DNA from: CAYNRE01 sp964399535 | GTDB taxonomy: Bacteria; Planctomycetota; Planctomycetia; Pirellulales; CAYNRE01 | DNA: 64,000 nucleotides | Assembly (NCBI GenBank): GCA_964399535.1 | Contig: CAYNRE010000026.1 | Span: forward strand, 1 to 64,000 | Direction of reading: 5' to 3' | Part shown: positions 36,599 through 44,831 of the stretch, one piece after another | Layout: each line of letters opens with the position of its first letter | Position numbering within the stretch: position 1 is the stretch's first letter | The notes under the pieces: model-generated | The model's input: the letters and a program-made list of their open reading frames with translations, nothing else | What the model was told of the DNA's origin: nothing | The model's database searches: none | Program-made: the position numbers and the translations under genes

Positions 36599-37132
36599 TT
36601 ACCGGCGGATGTACAGCCCACGGGCCGAAATCACCAGGTGACCCTGTTGGTCGCGTTCGGCGCGGCCGCGGACCACGACCGTTTGGCTGGGGGCCAGGTT
36701 GAACAGTTGCCGCGCGTCGATCGGAACGACCTGACCCTGCTCGTCGACAACCTGGATCAGGGCCATTCCCGTGGTGGGCGCCACGGCGGCCTTCTTCTTG
36801 GCGCAGTAAGGGCAGTTGTCGCCACAAGCGTGGTGGTGTTCGTCTTCCGATTCTTCGGCGGCAAGCGAGGGGTCGGTAACGACGAACGCGGCCTGGCCCT
36901 CGGCCCAGGGGTTGGGAACCCCCCCCACGGTCCCGACCAGCGTGATCTCGTGATCGCTCAGGCTCGACTCTTCCAGGTCCAGCACCCCCAGGGCATCGGC
37001 CGGCTCGCTGGGCAACAGGTACTTGGCCCGCTGACTGGCCCAGCGCTCACCACCGCTTTGATGGCCGCATCCCGCCCAGGTCACGAGGCCCACCAGGCCG
37101 CAGACCGCCAGAGCCGCGCAGTTTATCCGCAT
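36599..37132 (-). CDS. Lipoprotein with a His/Cys metal-binding cluster
   Basis: 177 residues from the ATG at 37132. A lipoprotein signal (MRINCAALAVCGLVGLVTWAGC, lipobox WAGC) anchors it to a membrane. The centre holds HHHACGDNCPYC, a compact set of three His and three Cys fit for metal or cluster binding. Both flanking parts look like small beta domains (DHEITLVGTVGGVPNPW and QTVVVRGRAERDQQGHLVISARGLYI), reminiscent of OB-fold-like domains. It is upstream of the HMA gene in the same direction. Confidence 0.75.
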   Translation of the reverse strand: MRINCAALAVCGLVGLVTWAGCGHQSGGERWASQRAKYLLPSEPADALGVLDLEESSLSDHEITLVGTVGGVPNPWAEGQAAFVVTDPSLAAEESEDEHHHACGDNCPYCAKKKAAVAPTTGMALIQVVDEQGQVVPIDARQLFNLAPSQTVVVRGRAERDQQGHLVISARGLYIRR

Positions 37133-37259
37133 TGAGCCACTTCCCGCTCGAGGAACCTTGCCACAGGCGATGAACGTATCAGTGGTGTCGGTCCCCGACC
37201 GCCGCCAGGTTGAGCGAACCGCGGGCCGTATTTTTTGGCCCTGGCCTCGCTGGAGGGGA

Positions 37260-38639
37260 TTACCCCTTGCCGGCGACTTCGACCTGAGCCGTTGCGTGCC
37301 CCGAACCACGCAGTTGCCCTTGGAGATCGGCTCGGTAGCCGGCGAGCGCCACCGGCTGAAATGCCGCGGCCGTGAACAGGGCACGATAACGGCCCAGCCA
37401 AGCCAGACTGGCCAAGCCAGCCAGTAGCGTGGCCGCCGACACGGCCAGGCTCCAAGGTTGGCCCATGGTTAGCCCAATCGTGGCGATCACGGCCACGAGA
37501 ACCCGGAGCACTTCGGAGCGCAAGGCCCAGCGGCGATGCTCGAGAATTCCTCCTAGGTTGGCCAGCCCCCAGCCAACCAACAGGGCAGGGGCAGCCAAGC
37601 TCACCAGCGGCGTGTGCCGCTCCGAGGCCACGGTGATGTAGCTACCCAACCCCAGCGTGGCCAGAAGCTGGGCCAGCACGTACAGGTTCAATCCCAGCGG
37701 TACGCGCGTGTGATACTTGAGAATCTCGGCAGGCGTGACGGGCCGGGCGTAGCGCACCGGCGGAATGCCGCGCGGCGTCCATCCCAGCGGCATGAACCAG
37801 ATCTTGAACTTGTCGGACCAGTACGGAGCTCGCCAGGCCAGGAGGGCCAGCTCGAACCAGTAGTGCAGGTTGGCCCAAAACGGATTCCAACTCGCTAGCG
37901 GCTTGGTGATGCCGTAGACCGGTTCTTCTTGCTCCTCGACAAACGTGCCGAACAGCCGGTCCCAAATGATGAGCGTGCCGGCGTAGTTCTTGTCCAGGTA
38001 CTGCGGGTTCCGCGCGTGATGCACGCGGTGGTGGCTAGGGGTATTGAATACCCATTCCAGCGGGCCCAGCTTGCCCACCACCCGGGTATGGCACCAAAAC
38101 TGCCAGATCAGGTTGAAGCTAAAGGTGGCCGCGTACCAGAGCGGGGGGAACCCGATCAGGGCCAACGGCAGGTAGAAGCCCCAGGCGAAGCAGTCCTCTA
38201 GGGCGCTTTGCCGCAAGGCGACGACCAGGTTCATCTCTTCGCTCGAATGGTGCACGACGTGCGTGGCCCAGGGCGCGGCCATTTCGTGAGCGAACCGATG
38301 AAACCAATAAAAGCAGAGGTCGACCCCCAGAAACAAACCGAAAGCAGCCAGCAACTTGGCTGGCAGCGACCAAGCCCCCATTTCCAGCAGGCGAAAATGG
38401 TCGTAGACAAATACATAGGCGGCCAGCAGCGCGGTCTTGAGAAAAATGCCCAGCGTTTGCTCGATGACCCCACAGCTCAGGTCGGCCACCGAATCGTTGA
38501 AACGGTAGTAGTCGCGCCCGGCCAAAAGAACGAAGGCCACCTCAAGGGCGATCATCAGGCCGAAAAACGGCACCGCCAGCGAAACGTAGTCGACGGGGGC
38601 ACCGAGAACACGGTCGACGATGGTCTGGCTTGAGGGCAT
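37260..38639 (-). CDS. Sterol desaturase / fatty acid hydroxylase family membrane enzyme
   Basis: 459 residues from the ATG at 38639. The di-iron histidine clusters of the family are complete: H114-RFA-H118, H127-VV-HH131, and HHRVHH (203-208). The membrane segments at about 20-40, 60-80 and 95-113 precede them, and four more follow after residue 330. The segment GTLIIWDRLFGTFVEEQEEPVYGIT is typical of the bacterial alkylglycerol-monooxygenase-like branch. The enzyme would hydroxylate or desaturate a lipid with O2 and an electron donor; the substrate is unknown. The extra C-terminal hydrophobic region of about 120 residues is also seen in that branch. Confidence 0.9.
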   Translation of the reverse strand: MPSSQTIVDRVLGAPVDYVSLAVPFFGLMIALEVAFVLLAGRDYYRFNDSVADLSCGVIEQTLGIFLKTALLAAYVFVYDHFRLLEMGAWSLPAKLLAAFGLFLGVDLCFYWFHRFAHEMAAPWATHVVHHSSEEMNLVVALRQSALEDCFAWGFYLPLALIGFPPLWYAATFSFNLIWQFWCHTRVVGKLGPLEWVFNTPSHHRVHHARNPQYLDKNYAGTLIIWDRLFGTFVEEQEEPVYGITKPLASWNPFWANLHYWFELALLAWRAPYWSDKFKIWFMPLGWTPRGIPPVRYARPVTPAEILKYHTRVPLGLNLYVLAQLLATLGLGSYITVASERHTPLVSLAAPALLVGWGLANLGGILEHRRWALRSEVLRVLVAVIATIGLTMGQPWSLAVSAATLLAGLASLAWLGRYRALFTAAAFQPVALAGYRADLQGQLRGSGHATAQVEVAGKG

Positions 38640-38951
38640 TTCCGTCCAGCCGGGGGGTGGCGTCGCGCGGGCCAGCCTTGGGGGGAGAGATCGCTGGCCG
38701 GAAACGCGCACGCCCCAAAAAAACGCGCGGCTTTTCCAGTTTCCGCCCCGCCTGACCCATCGTCAAGCACGGCTCGGGGTGTGGGTCAGGGCATGCGTTC
38801 CGGGAGGGTACTACCGGGGCACTCGCCCACGCGGCTTGGGGGTCGGCCGGCCCGTGGGTATGCTGACCCCTGTCGCTCCACGCCCGATCGAGAGCACCCT
38901 GGGGTGGTCTCGGACTGGCCGCCGAACCTAGCTTGGAAGCTTGTCGATCCG

Positions 38952-39695
38952 ATGTTCTTGGTTGAGCCACCGCCGACGCCGTACGACCTGAATTTCTCCG
39001 TGGCCGGTATCCCGGTGCGCGTGCACCCGTTGTTTTGGGTGGTGACGCTGCTCCTGGGGCTGGGAGGGGGAGATACCGCCACGGTGGTGATATGGGTCAT
39101 CGCCGTGTTCGTTTCAATCCTGGTGCACGAGCTCGGCCACGCCCTGGCGGCGGCGGCCTACGGGTGGCAGCCCCGAATCGTGCTGCACCAGTTCGGCGGC
39201 TTGGCGATTTATTCTCCCTCGTCGCGCAGCGGCTGGAGCGACGTAATCATTACGGCCGCCGGGCCAGGGGCCGGATTTCTGTTCGCGGGCTTGCTGATCT
39301 TGGTGTTGAACCTGCTCAATCTGCCGGCTCCGTTCCTGGGGTGGAATCTGGGGGCCGATCGCCTGGTCGATAACCGGAATCTGCTCTACCTGATCGCCGA
39401 CCTGCTGTACGTGAACCTGATGTGGGGGCTGGTCAACCTGCTGCCGATTTTTCCGCTCGACGGCGGACAGATTTCGCGCAGCGTCTTGCTTTGGATCAAT
39501 CCGCACCGGGGTTGGTATTGGGCGGTTTGGCTGTCGCTGATCGCGGCCGGCGGCATGACCCTATTGAGTCTGCTGGGGGCCCGCGCCGGCGGAGGGCTGT
39601 ACACCACGCTGCTCTTTGGCTGGCTGGCCTACAGCAGCTATCAGATGCTCGAGCAGATGGGGGGCGGCTGGCCGCGCCGCGGACGGGGCTGGTGA
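38952..39695 (+). CDS. M50 family site-2-protease-like membrane metallopeptidase
   Basis: 247 residues from the ATG at 38952. The zinc motif HELGHA lies in a membrane helix (about residues 58-63), and the second motif NLLPIFPLDGG (Asp as third ligand) near 166-176 is intact. About six membrane segments are visible. No PDZ or CBS domain is present, so it belongs to the compact group. Proteins of this group cut membrane-bound substrates such as anti-sigma factors. The next gene starts at a GTG inside its stop codon, so the two are translationally coupled. Confidence 0.9.
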   Translation: MFLVEPPPTPYDLNFSVAGIPVRVHPLFWVVTLLLGLGGGDTATVVIWVIAVFVSILVHELGHALAAAAYGWQPRIVLHQFGGLAIYSPSSRSGWSDVIITAAGPGAGFLFAGLLILVLNLLNLPAPFLGWNLGADRLVDNRNLLYLIADLLYVNLMWGLVNLLPIFPLDGGQISRSVLLWINPHRGWYWAVWLSLIAAGGMTLLSLLGARAGGGLYTTLLFGWLAYSSYQMLEQMGGGWPRRGRGW

Positions 39696-40501
39696 ACGAC
39701 ACGAACCATCTCGCGGTCGCCGCCGCGCCGCCGCCGGCCCGGGTGGTGGTGTTGGGAGCCAGTAACCTGGCCCGAGACCCGGTCGGCATTCTCTCGGCGG
39801 CGGCCGCCTCGGCCGGGGCTCCCTTGGAAGTGCTAGCCGCCTGGGGGCGGGGCCGATCGTATGGCCAAACCAGCAGTTTTTTCGGCCGTCGGCTGCCGGG
39901 AATCCTCCAATCGGGCCTTTGGGACGTCTTGCGCAGCTTACCAGTCGAGCCGGTGCGAGCCCTGGTGACCGACGTGGGCAACGACCTGGTTTACGGAGTG
40001 CCGCCGGCCATCGTGGCTGGGTGGATCGAGACGGTGCTCCGCCGGCTGCATGCCGCGGGTGCCCGCACGTCGCTGACCGCGCTGCCGCTCGAGTCGATCG
40101 CTCGGCTGTCGCCCGCGCGCTACGCGCTGTTGCGGTGGGCCTTCTTTCCCGGCAGCGGCCTTGGCTGGGAAGAAGCGCGCCGGCGTGCGCGGGAATTGGA
40201 CGAGCGGCTCGTCGAAATCGCCGATCGATGGGGTGCGGTGCGGGTCCCGCTCCAGTCGCACTGGTACGGTTGGGATCCGATTCATCTTCGCCGGACGGGA
40301 CGCGGCGAGGCCTTTGGCGCGCTCGTGGCCGACTGGCGTGTACCGCGCGCGGCACCAGGGGCGCAAGCGCGCTGGACCTGGCGCGACCAGTGGCGCATTT
40401 ACCGCGCGACGCCGGCGGAGTGGCAGTGGATAGGCGGCAAGCTCAAGCGGCGGCAGCCCTCGGCTGAATTGGGCGATGGAACGCGCATCTATCTGTATTA
40501 G
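39692..40501 (+). CDS. SGNH-like protein coupled to the M50 protease
   Basis: 269 residues starting at the GTG at 39692, which overlaps the M50 stop (GTGA). No signal peptide is evident. The N-terminal VVVLGASNLAR resembles SGNH block I, VTDVGNDLVYG block III, and WDPIHL block V, so a hydrolase-like fold is suggested although the family is not certain. The C-terminal part is Arg/Trp-rich. The gene is richer in GCGC than its neighbours, and this bias continues into the intergenic region that follows. Confidence 0.65.
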   Translation: MNDTNHLAVAAAPPPARVVVLGASNLARDPVGILSAAAASAGAPLEVLAAWGRGRSYGQTSSFFGRRLPGILQSGLWDVLRSLPVEPVRALVTDVGNDLVYGVPPAIVAGWIETVLRRLHAAGARTSLTALPLESIARLSPARYALLRWAFFPGSGLGWEEARRRARELDERLVEIADRWGAVRVPLQSHWYGWDPIHLRRTGRGEAFGALVADWRVPRAAPGAQARWTWRDQWRIYRATPAEWQWIGGKLKRRQPSAELGDGTRIYLY

Positions 40502-40521
40502 CCTGGTTTTCAGGCGTTTTT
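40501..40521 (+). terminator. Possible intrinsic terminator of the M50/SGNH operon
   Basis: GCCTG (40501-40505) pairs with CAGGC (40511-40515) over a GTTTT loop, followed by G and TTTTT. The stem is only five pairs but GC-rich, and it starts at the last base of the stop codon. Confidence 0.5.
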
Positions 40522-40801
40522 CTTCCGCGCGGCGATTCGCGGGTGGCTTCCGCGCCGAGACCCGTGCCGTGAAATCGCGATCGCTTTCAGGGCATGGGTC
40601 GAACCTCACGAGCCGGGGAGCGCAGCGCACGCGCGGTGGGTAGCTCAATGCGCTGCGCCACTGCGCGGCGCGCCAGCGCGGAGCGCATCGCGATGCGCGG
40701 GCGCGCGTGAAGCGCAACCTGCGAGTCGCGCTTGACGATCGACCGCGCGCAAGCGCGGCGCGCGGCAACGCAAAAATTTTTTCAAGAATCAAGAACTCGT
40801 G
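40522..40801. other. Gene-free region with extreme GCGC density
   Basis: 280 bases with no credible gene. From about 40615 to 40765 the sequence is packed with GCGC tetramers and includes a perfect 8-base-pair stem, CCGCGCGC (40743-40750) with GCGCGCGG (40758-40765). An abrupt AT switch (CAAAAATTTTTTC, 40780-40793) follows, just before the promoter at 40802. Confidence 0.5.
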
Positions 40802-40829
40802 TTGCACAAATGGAAGGAATCTGTACAAC
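40802..40829 (+). promoter_or_regulatory. Sigma70-like promoter of the lysine-rich mini-gene
   Basis: TTGCAC (40802-40807), a 16-base spacer and TACAAC (40824-40829) fit a housekeeping promoter. It would give a leader of about 195 bases before the GTG at 41033. Confidence 0.5.
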
Positions 40830-41032
40830 TACGGGGGATGGATGTTGGCAGGAAGCATCTCGCTGTTGTCAAGAGCCCTGGCGAAGTCTGACTTCAACGC
40901 GGCTCGCGACGAGACAGCGATGCGATACGTGTCGTGTTGTTTCCTGTTGTGGAGGTGGGACCCTCTCGTCGCCATGAAGTGTGACGAGGCACCGAGAAGG
41001 ATCTCGCCGCGAACCCTTTGGGAGGAAGAATC

Positions 41033-41113
41033 GTGGCCAAGAAGAAGGCTGCCAAGAAGGCCGCTCCGAAGAAGAAGGCTGCCAAGAAGAAGAAGGCTGC
41101 CAAGAAGAAGTAG
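41033..41113 (+). CDS. 26-residue lysine/alanine-rich histone-H1-like peptide
   Basis: A GTG start follows the strong ribosome binding site GGAGG (41020-41024) at nine bases. The peptide has 26 residues, of which 16 are Lys and 8 Ala, with one Pro, in the repeating pattern AAKK / AAPKKK. This matches the tails of histone H1-like and HU-type proteins, which bind DNA without sequence preference. Codons are almost all AAG, GCT and GCC, giving an internal repeat AAGAAGGCTGCC. The gene has its own promoter-like site upstream and an intrinsic terminator downstream. A role in nucleoid packing is inferred; it might also be the remnant of a larger protein. Confidence 0.65.
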   Translation: MAKKKAAKKAAPKKKAAKKKKAAKKK

Positions 41114-41235
41114 TTCGCCCTCGGGCGAGCCAGCTTCTTCGGCAGGTGACGGGAATGCCTGGGGCGTGCTTCTCTTGAGAAGTCCCGCCTGCTTCAGGTA
41201 GCTCTCGCCGGCCGAAACCACGACAACAACGAGAA

Positions 41236-41273
41236 AGAGCCGCCCGGCACTGGCCTGGCGGCTCTAATTTTTT
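41236..41273 (+). terminator. Strong intrinsic terminator
   Basis: AGAGCCGCC (41236-41244) pairs perfectly with GGCGGCTCT (41257-41265), followed by AATTTTTT. It closes the transcription unit of the lysine-rich mini-gene 122 bases after its stop. The region between contains two smaller hairpins (CGCCCTCGGGCG and CTTCTCTTGAGAAG). Confidence 0.85.
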
Positions 41274-41380
41274 GCGCCCCGACGTGGGAATCGCTCCGCT
41301 TTGCCCACCCCCGGTTGTCGTCGGCAACCAAGCCCCGTCGACATGCCTGGCCCAAGGCCGACTAAATCGGGCTCATCCAG

Positions 41381-41454
41381 CCCGGCCCCGCCCAACTAGC
41401 CTGGGCCCAACCAGACCGGCCCCAACTAGCCCGGCCCCAACTAGCCCGGCCCAT
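41381..41454. repeat. Short tandem repeat, period 15
   Basis: Four to five imperfect copies of a 15-base unit (consensus GCCCGGCCCCAACTA) lie between the mini-gene terminator and the end of the malate synthase gene. The remaining part of 41274-41567 shows nothing else recognisable. Confidence 0.65.
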
Positions 41455-41567
41455 AGCGCAGCCGGCGATCGTCTGGTCCGGCGGAAGCCGGTTTCCCACC
41501 GCGAACCGGGCGCCGGGAGAAAACGCCTCTCGGTGCGCCGAGCGCGGCCGTCGGTCGAGCTGGCCAA

Positions 41568-43172
41568 TCAAGCGATCTGTTCGTAGGCCGGCAGGGTGAG
41601 GAACTCGACGAACTGGGGCCCGGTAATAATCTGGTCGAAGATCTTAGCGGCCAGCGGAAACTTGCCCGCTTCATAGGCTTGGGTGCCCAGGTCGGCCTTG
41701 ATCTTCTCCAATTCTTCGGCGAGCGTCTGGCGGAACAGTTCAACGGTTACCTTGCGACCGTCGCTGAGCACCCCCTTGGGGTAGCGGATCCACTGCCAAA
41801 CCTGGGCCCGCGAAATCTCGGCCGTGGCCGCGTCTTCCATCAGATTGAAGATGGGCACGCAACCGTTGCCGCGGAGCCAGGCTTCGAGGTAGCGCAGGCC
41901 CACGTTGATATTGGTCCGCAGGCCGGCTTCGGTAATCGGCCCCTCGGGCACCTGCAGCAGGTCGGCGGCGGTCACTTGCACATCTTCGCGCAGCACGTTG
42001 AGCTGATTGGCCTGGGGCATCTTGCTGTCGAATACGTCGCGGGCAATCGGCACCAGGCCGGGGTGGGCCACCCAGGTGCCGTCGTGCCCGTCGCCGGCCT
42101 CGCGCTCTTTGTCGGCTCGCACCTTGCCCAGCGCGGCCTCGTTGGCCGCCGGGTCGTTCTTGATCGGAATCTGGGCCGCCATTCCCCCCATGGCAAAGGC
42201 GCCCCGCCGATGGCAGGTCTTGATCACCAGCAAGGAATACGACCGCAGGAAGTGCGTGGTCATCGTTACCAGGGCCCGGTCGGGCATGACGCACTCGGGC
42301 CGGCCGCGAAACTTCTTGATGAAGCTGAAAATGTAATCCCAGCGACCGCAATTCAGCCCCACGATGTGGTCGCGCAGCTCATAGAGAATTTCGTCCATCT
42401 CGAAGGCCGCCAAGATGGTTTCGATCAGCACCGTGGCCTTGATCGTGCCGCGCGGCACCCCCAATTGGTCCTGGGCCCGATTGAACACGTCGTTCCACAG
42501 CCGGGCCTCCAGGTGGCTTTCCAGCTTGGGCAGATAGAAGTACGGCCCCGACCCCTTGTCCATCAGCCGGCGGGCATTGTGAAAGAAGAACAACCCGAAA
42601 TCGAACAACGCCCCGGAAACCGGCTGGCCATCGACCTTGAGGTGTTTTTCGTTGAGGTGCCATCCGCGGGGACGCACCAACAGCGTGGCGGTCTGTTTGT
42701 TGAGGCGATAGGCCTTGCCCTCGGGCGAGCTGAACTCGATGGTGCCGTTGATGGCGTCGCGCAGATTGATCTGGCCCTGCAGCGTGGCATCCCAGGTGGG
42801 GGAGTGCGAGTCTTCGAAGTCGGCCATGTACATCTTCGCGCCCGAGTTGAGCGCGTTGATCACCATTTTGCGGTCGACCGGCCCGGTGATCTCTACCCGG
42901 CGATCGAGCAAGTCGGCCGGAATGGGGGCCACGCGCCAATCGCGCTGGCGAATTTCAGCCGTCTCGGGCAGAAAGTCGGGGTTCCAGCCGCTGTCGAGCT
43001 TGGCCTGAACCTCTTCGCGGCGAGCCAACAGTTCCAGCCGGCGGGCATTGAACTGACGCTGCAGATCGACCACGAAGGCCAGCGCCTCGGGGGAAAGAAC
43101 TTCCTCGCACCCCTCGGGAATCGGGGCCAGAATCTCAACGCCAGCCATACCCAGTTTCGCGGTCGTAGCCAT
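41568..43172 (-). CDS. aceB: Malate synthase A
   Basis: Condenses glyoxylate and acetyl-CoA to malate in the glyoxylate shunt. The ATG at 43172 gives 534 residues, the normal length for the A isoform; the upstream extension is not conserved. Landmarks are MADFEDSHSPTW (about 100-111), LLVRPRGWHLNEKH, the family signature ELRDHIVGLNCGRWDYIFSFIKK (about 244-266), and the C-terminal WQWIRY segment. No isocitrate lyase gene is in the window. The LysR gene is divergent, separated by 495 bases, and is the natural candidate regulator. Confidence 0.96.
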   Translation of the reverse strand: MATTAKLGMAGVEILAPIPEGCEEVLSPEALAFVVDLQRQFNARRLELLARREEVQAKLDSGWNPDFLPETAEIRQRDWRVAPIPADLLDRRVEITGPVDRKMVINALNSGAKMYMADFEDSHSPTWDATLQGQINLRDAINGTIEFSSPEGKAYRLNKQTATLLVRPRGWHLNEKHLKVDGQPVSGALFDFGLFFFHNARRLMDKGSGPYFYLPKLESHLEARLWNDVFNRAQDQLGVPRGTIKATVLIETILAAFEMDEILYELRDHIVGLNCGRWDYIFSFIKKFRGRPECVMPDRALVTMTTHFLRSYSLLVIKTCHRRGAFAMGGMAAQIPIKNDPAANEAALGKVRADKEREAGDGHDGTWVAHPGLVPIARDVFDSKMPQANQLNVLREDVQVTAADLLQVPEGPITEAGLRTNINVGLRYLEAWLRGNGCVPIFNLMEDAATAEISRAQVWQWIRYPKGVLSDGRKVTVELFRQTLAEELEKIKADLGTQAYEAGKFPLAAKIFDQIITGPQFVEFLTLPAYEQIA

Positions 43173-43667
43173 GCCCAAACACCCCAAACGCTGATTGCCA
43201 AAGGAATTGAGAAACCAAACGAAGCGCTGCCGTCCAGGTCTGGTCGCGACGGCTTGCCCCCCAAGCCGCGGCAGCCAACCGGGCACGGTAAGCCACCGGC
43301 CTTGTGCGCCGGGCCAAGAGGCGGATGACCCGTCTCGCGCGGCCCGGCTTGCGGCACAGGGGGTAGTTTACCCCTTTTCGGATCAGGATTTCGACCTCCC
43401 GGAGAGTGGATTTTCACCCGCCCTTGAGAGCCTGCTCCCCCCCGCCGGTACCGGGTCGATCGTAGGCCGATTCGCCGACCATAGAACAGGGCAATTGCTT
43501 CAATACATTGTATTGGTCTGATCCATGAAATACTCTGTATAGTCTGGCGCTATGATTCTAATCGCCGCCGCTATTGCCGGGTCCGTTCGCGGTGCGCCCT
43601 GCCGCGGGGGCGCCGCCTGGTTTTCGCGCCGCGGCCGTGCCCGCACCCATCAACGAACGAGGCCGCC
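43173..43667. other. Intergenic region between divergent aceB and LysR genes
   Basis: 495 bases with no credible gene. It holds the perfect palindrome at 43501-43515 and AT-rich promoter-like sequence (TTGGTC, 19 bases, TATAGT at 43538-43543) towards the LysR gene. It probably carries the aceB promoter on the other strand, but no clear -35/-10 pair was seen there. Confidence 0.5.
43501..43515. promoter_or_regulatory. Perfect 15-base palindrome, candidate LysR operator
   Basis: CAATACATTGTATTG is a perfect inverted repeat of 7-base arms around one base. It has the T-N11-A-like dyad form and the position (upstream of a divergent LysR gene) expected of a LysR-family recognition site. Confidence 0.55.
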
Positions 43668-44612
43668 ATGTCGTCGCAGCGCACCCCGCAGTACTACAAA
43701 CAGAACCGGCTGCAGCAGCTTCGCGGGTTTTGTTACGCGGCCCAAACCGGCGGCATCTCGAAGGCGGCCGAGCGGCTGTTTCTGAGTCAGCCGTCGGTAT
43801 CGCTCCAGATTCAGGCCCTGGAGCGGGAGTTTAAAACCACGCTGTTCGAGCGCCGCGGGCCGCGGATTACGCTTACGCCCGACGGGCGCACGCTGTACGA
43901 CCTGGCCGCGCCGTTGGTGGGCGAGATCGATCAGCTTCACGAAACCTTTGATGCCAAGCGGGGCACCATCGAACACGGCCGGCTCGACATTGCCGCGGGC
44001 GAGTCGACCATCCTTTACATCCTGCCCGAGTTCGTCCAGGAATTTGCCCGGGTCTATCCGGGTATCGAACTCAAGCTGCACAACGTGACGGGGCGCGACG
44101 GGCTGGCGATGCTCCGGGCGGACGAGGTCGATTTTGCCGTGGGGTCGATGATCGACGTTCCCGACGACGTGGAGTATCGCCCGACCTTTGTTTACGAGCC
44201 GGTGTTGATTGCTCCCGAAGACCACCCGCTGGCCAAGAAGAAACGGACGACGATTCAAGACGTGGCCCAGTACCCGCTGATTCTTCCTCCGCGCCATGTG
44301 GCCACCTGGCGGGTGATCGATCTGGTGTTCGAGCAGCACAACCTGCGTTACCAGGTGCAGCTCGAAGCGGGGGGCTGGGAGGTGATCAAGAAATATGTCG
44401 AACTGGGGCTGGGCGTATCGATCGTGACCAGTATTTGCCTGATGGGCAACGAACGGCTCGTGGCCCTGCCGCTGAGCAAGTATTTTCCCAAGCGAACCTA
44501 CGGCCTGGTGCTCCGCAAGGGAAAGTTTCTGTCTCCCCAGGCCGAGCGGTTCATCGAGGTGATGGGGCAAGACATCAGCCCCCGCCAGGCCGCGGCCCGG
44601 AAGCGCAAGTAG
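43668..44612 (+). CDS. LysR-family transcriptional regulator, CysB-like
   Basis: 314 residues. The winged helix-turn-helix at residues 16-70 (GGISKAAERLFLSQPSVSLQIQALEREF) is followed by a periplasmic-binding-protein-like effector domain (about 95-300) with the KRGTIEHGRLDIAAGESTILYILPEFV linker, typical of CysB/Cbl-like members. The tail is basic. It is divergent from aceB, and a palindrome lies between them, so control of the glyoxylate shunt is the best guess. The ligand is unknown. Confidence 0.9.
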   Translation: MSSQRTPQYYKQNRLQQLRGFCYAAQTGGISKAAERLFLSQPSVSLQIQALEREFKTTLFERRGPRITLTPDGRTLYDLAAPLVGEIDQLHETFDAKRGTIEHGRLDIAAGESTILYILPEFVQEFARVYPGIELKLHNVTGRDGLAMLRADEVDFAVGSMIDVPDDVEYRPTFVYEPVLIAPEDHPLAKKKRTTIQDVAQYPLILPPRHVATWRVIDLVFEQHNLRYQVQLEAGGWEVIKKYVELGLGVSIVTSICLMGNERLVALPLSKYFPKRTYGLVLRKGKFLSPQAERFIEVMGQDISPRQAAARKRK

Positions 44613-44831
44613 CGACGCGTAGCCCCGCAAGGCGCCCCCCGGAGGCGGTGGGCCGTTTTCTTCGGGCGGTTTGGCGGGCGATGTGCCCGAGGGCGCGCCA
44701 GGGCCTGCCCCCGTTCGTCCAAGAAAAGTCGGTCGACCGCTGCCCAAGGGGCCGGCGAATCGTTAGGCTTCTTTGCCAATGGCCTGCCCGCCGTTGGGGG
44801 CGGAAAGCCACAAGCCAGCGAGGTGCGATGC

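Noticed and set aside
40894..41103. Minus-strand frame rich in Ala, Phe and Leu that looks like a membrane peptide
   Set aside because: It is the complement of the AAG/GCT/GCC repeats of the lysine-rich mini-gene, whose ribosome binding site and terminator support the plus strand.
41362..41571. Minus-strand frame with repeated GRASWG units
   Set aside because: Only a translation of the 15-base tandem repeat; no ribosome binding site and no conserved domain.
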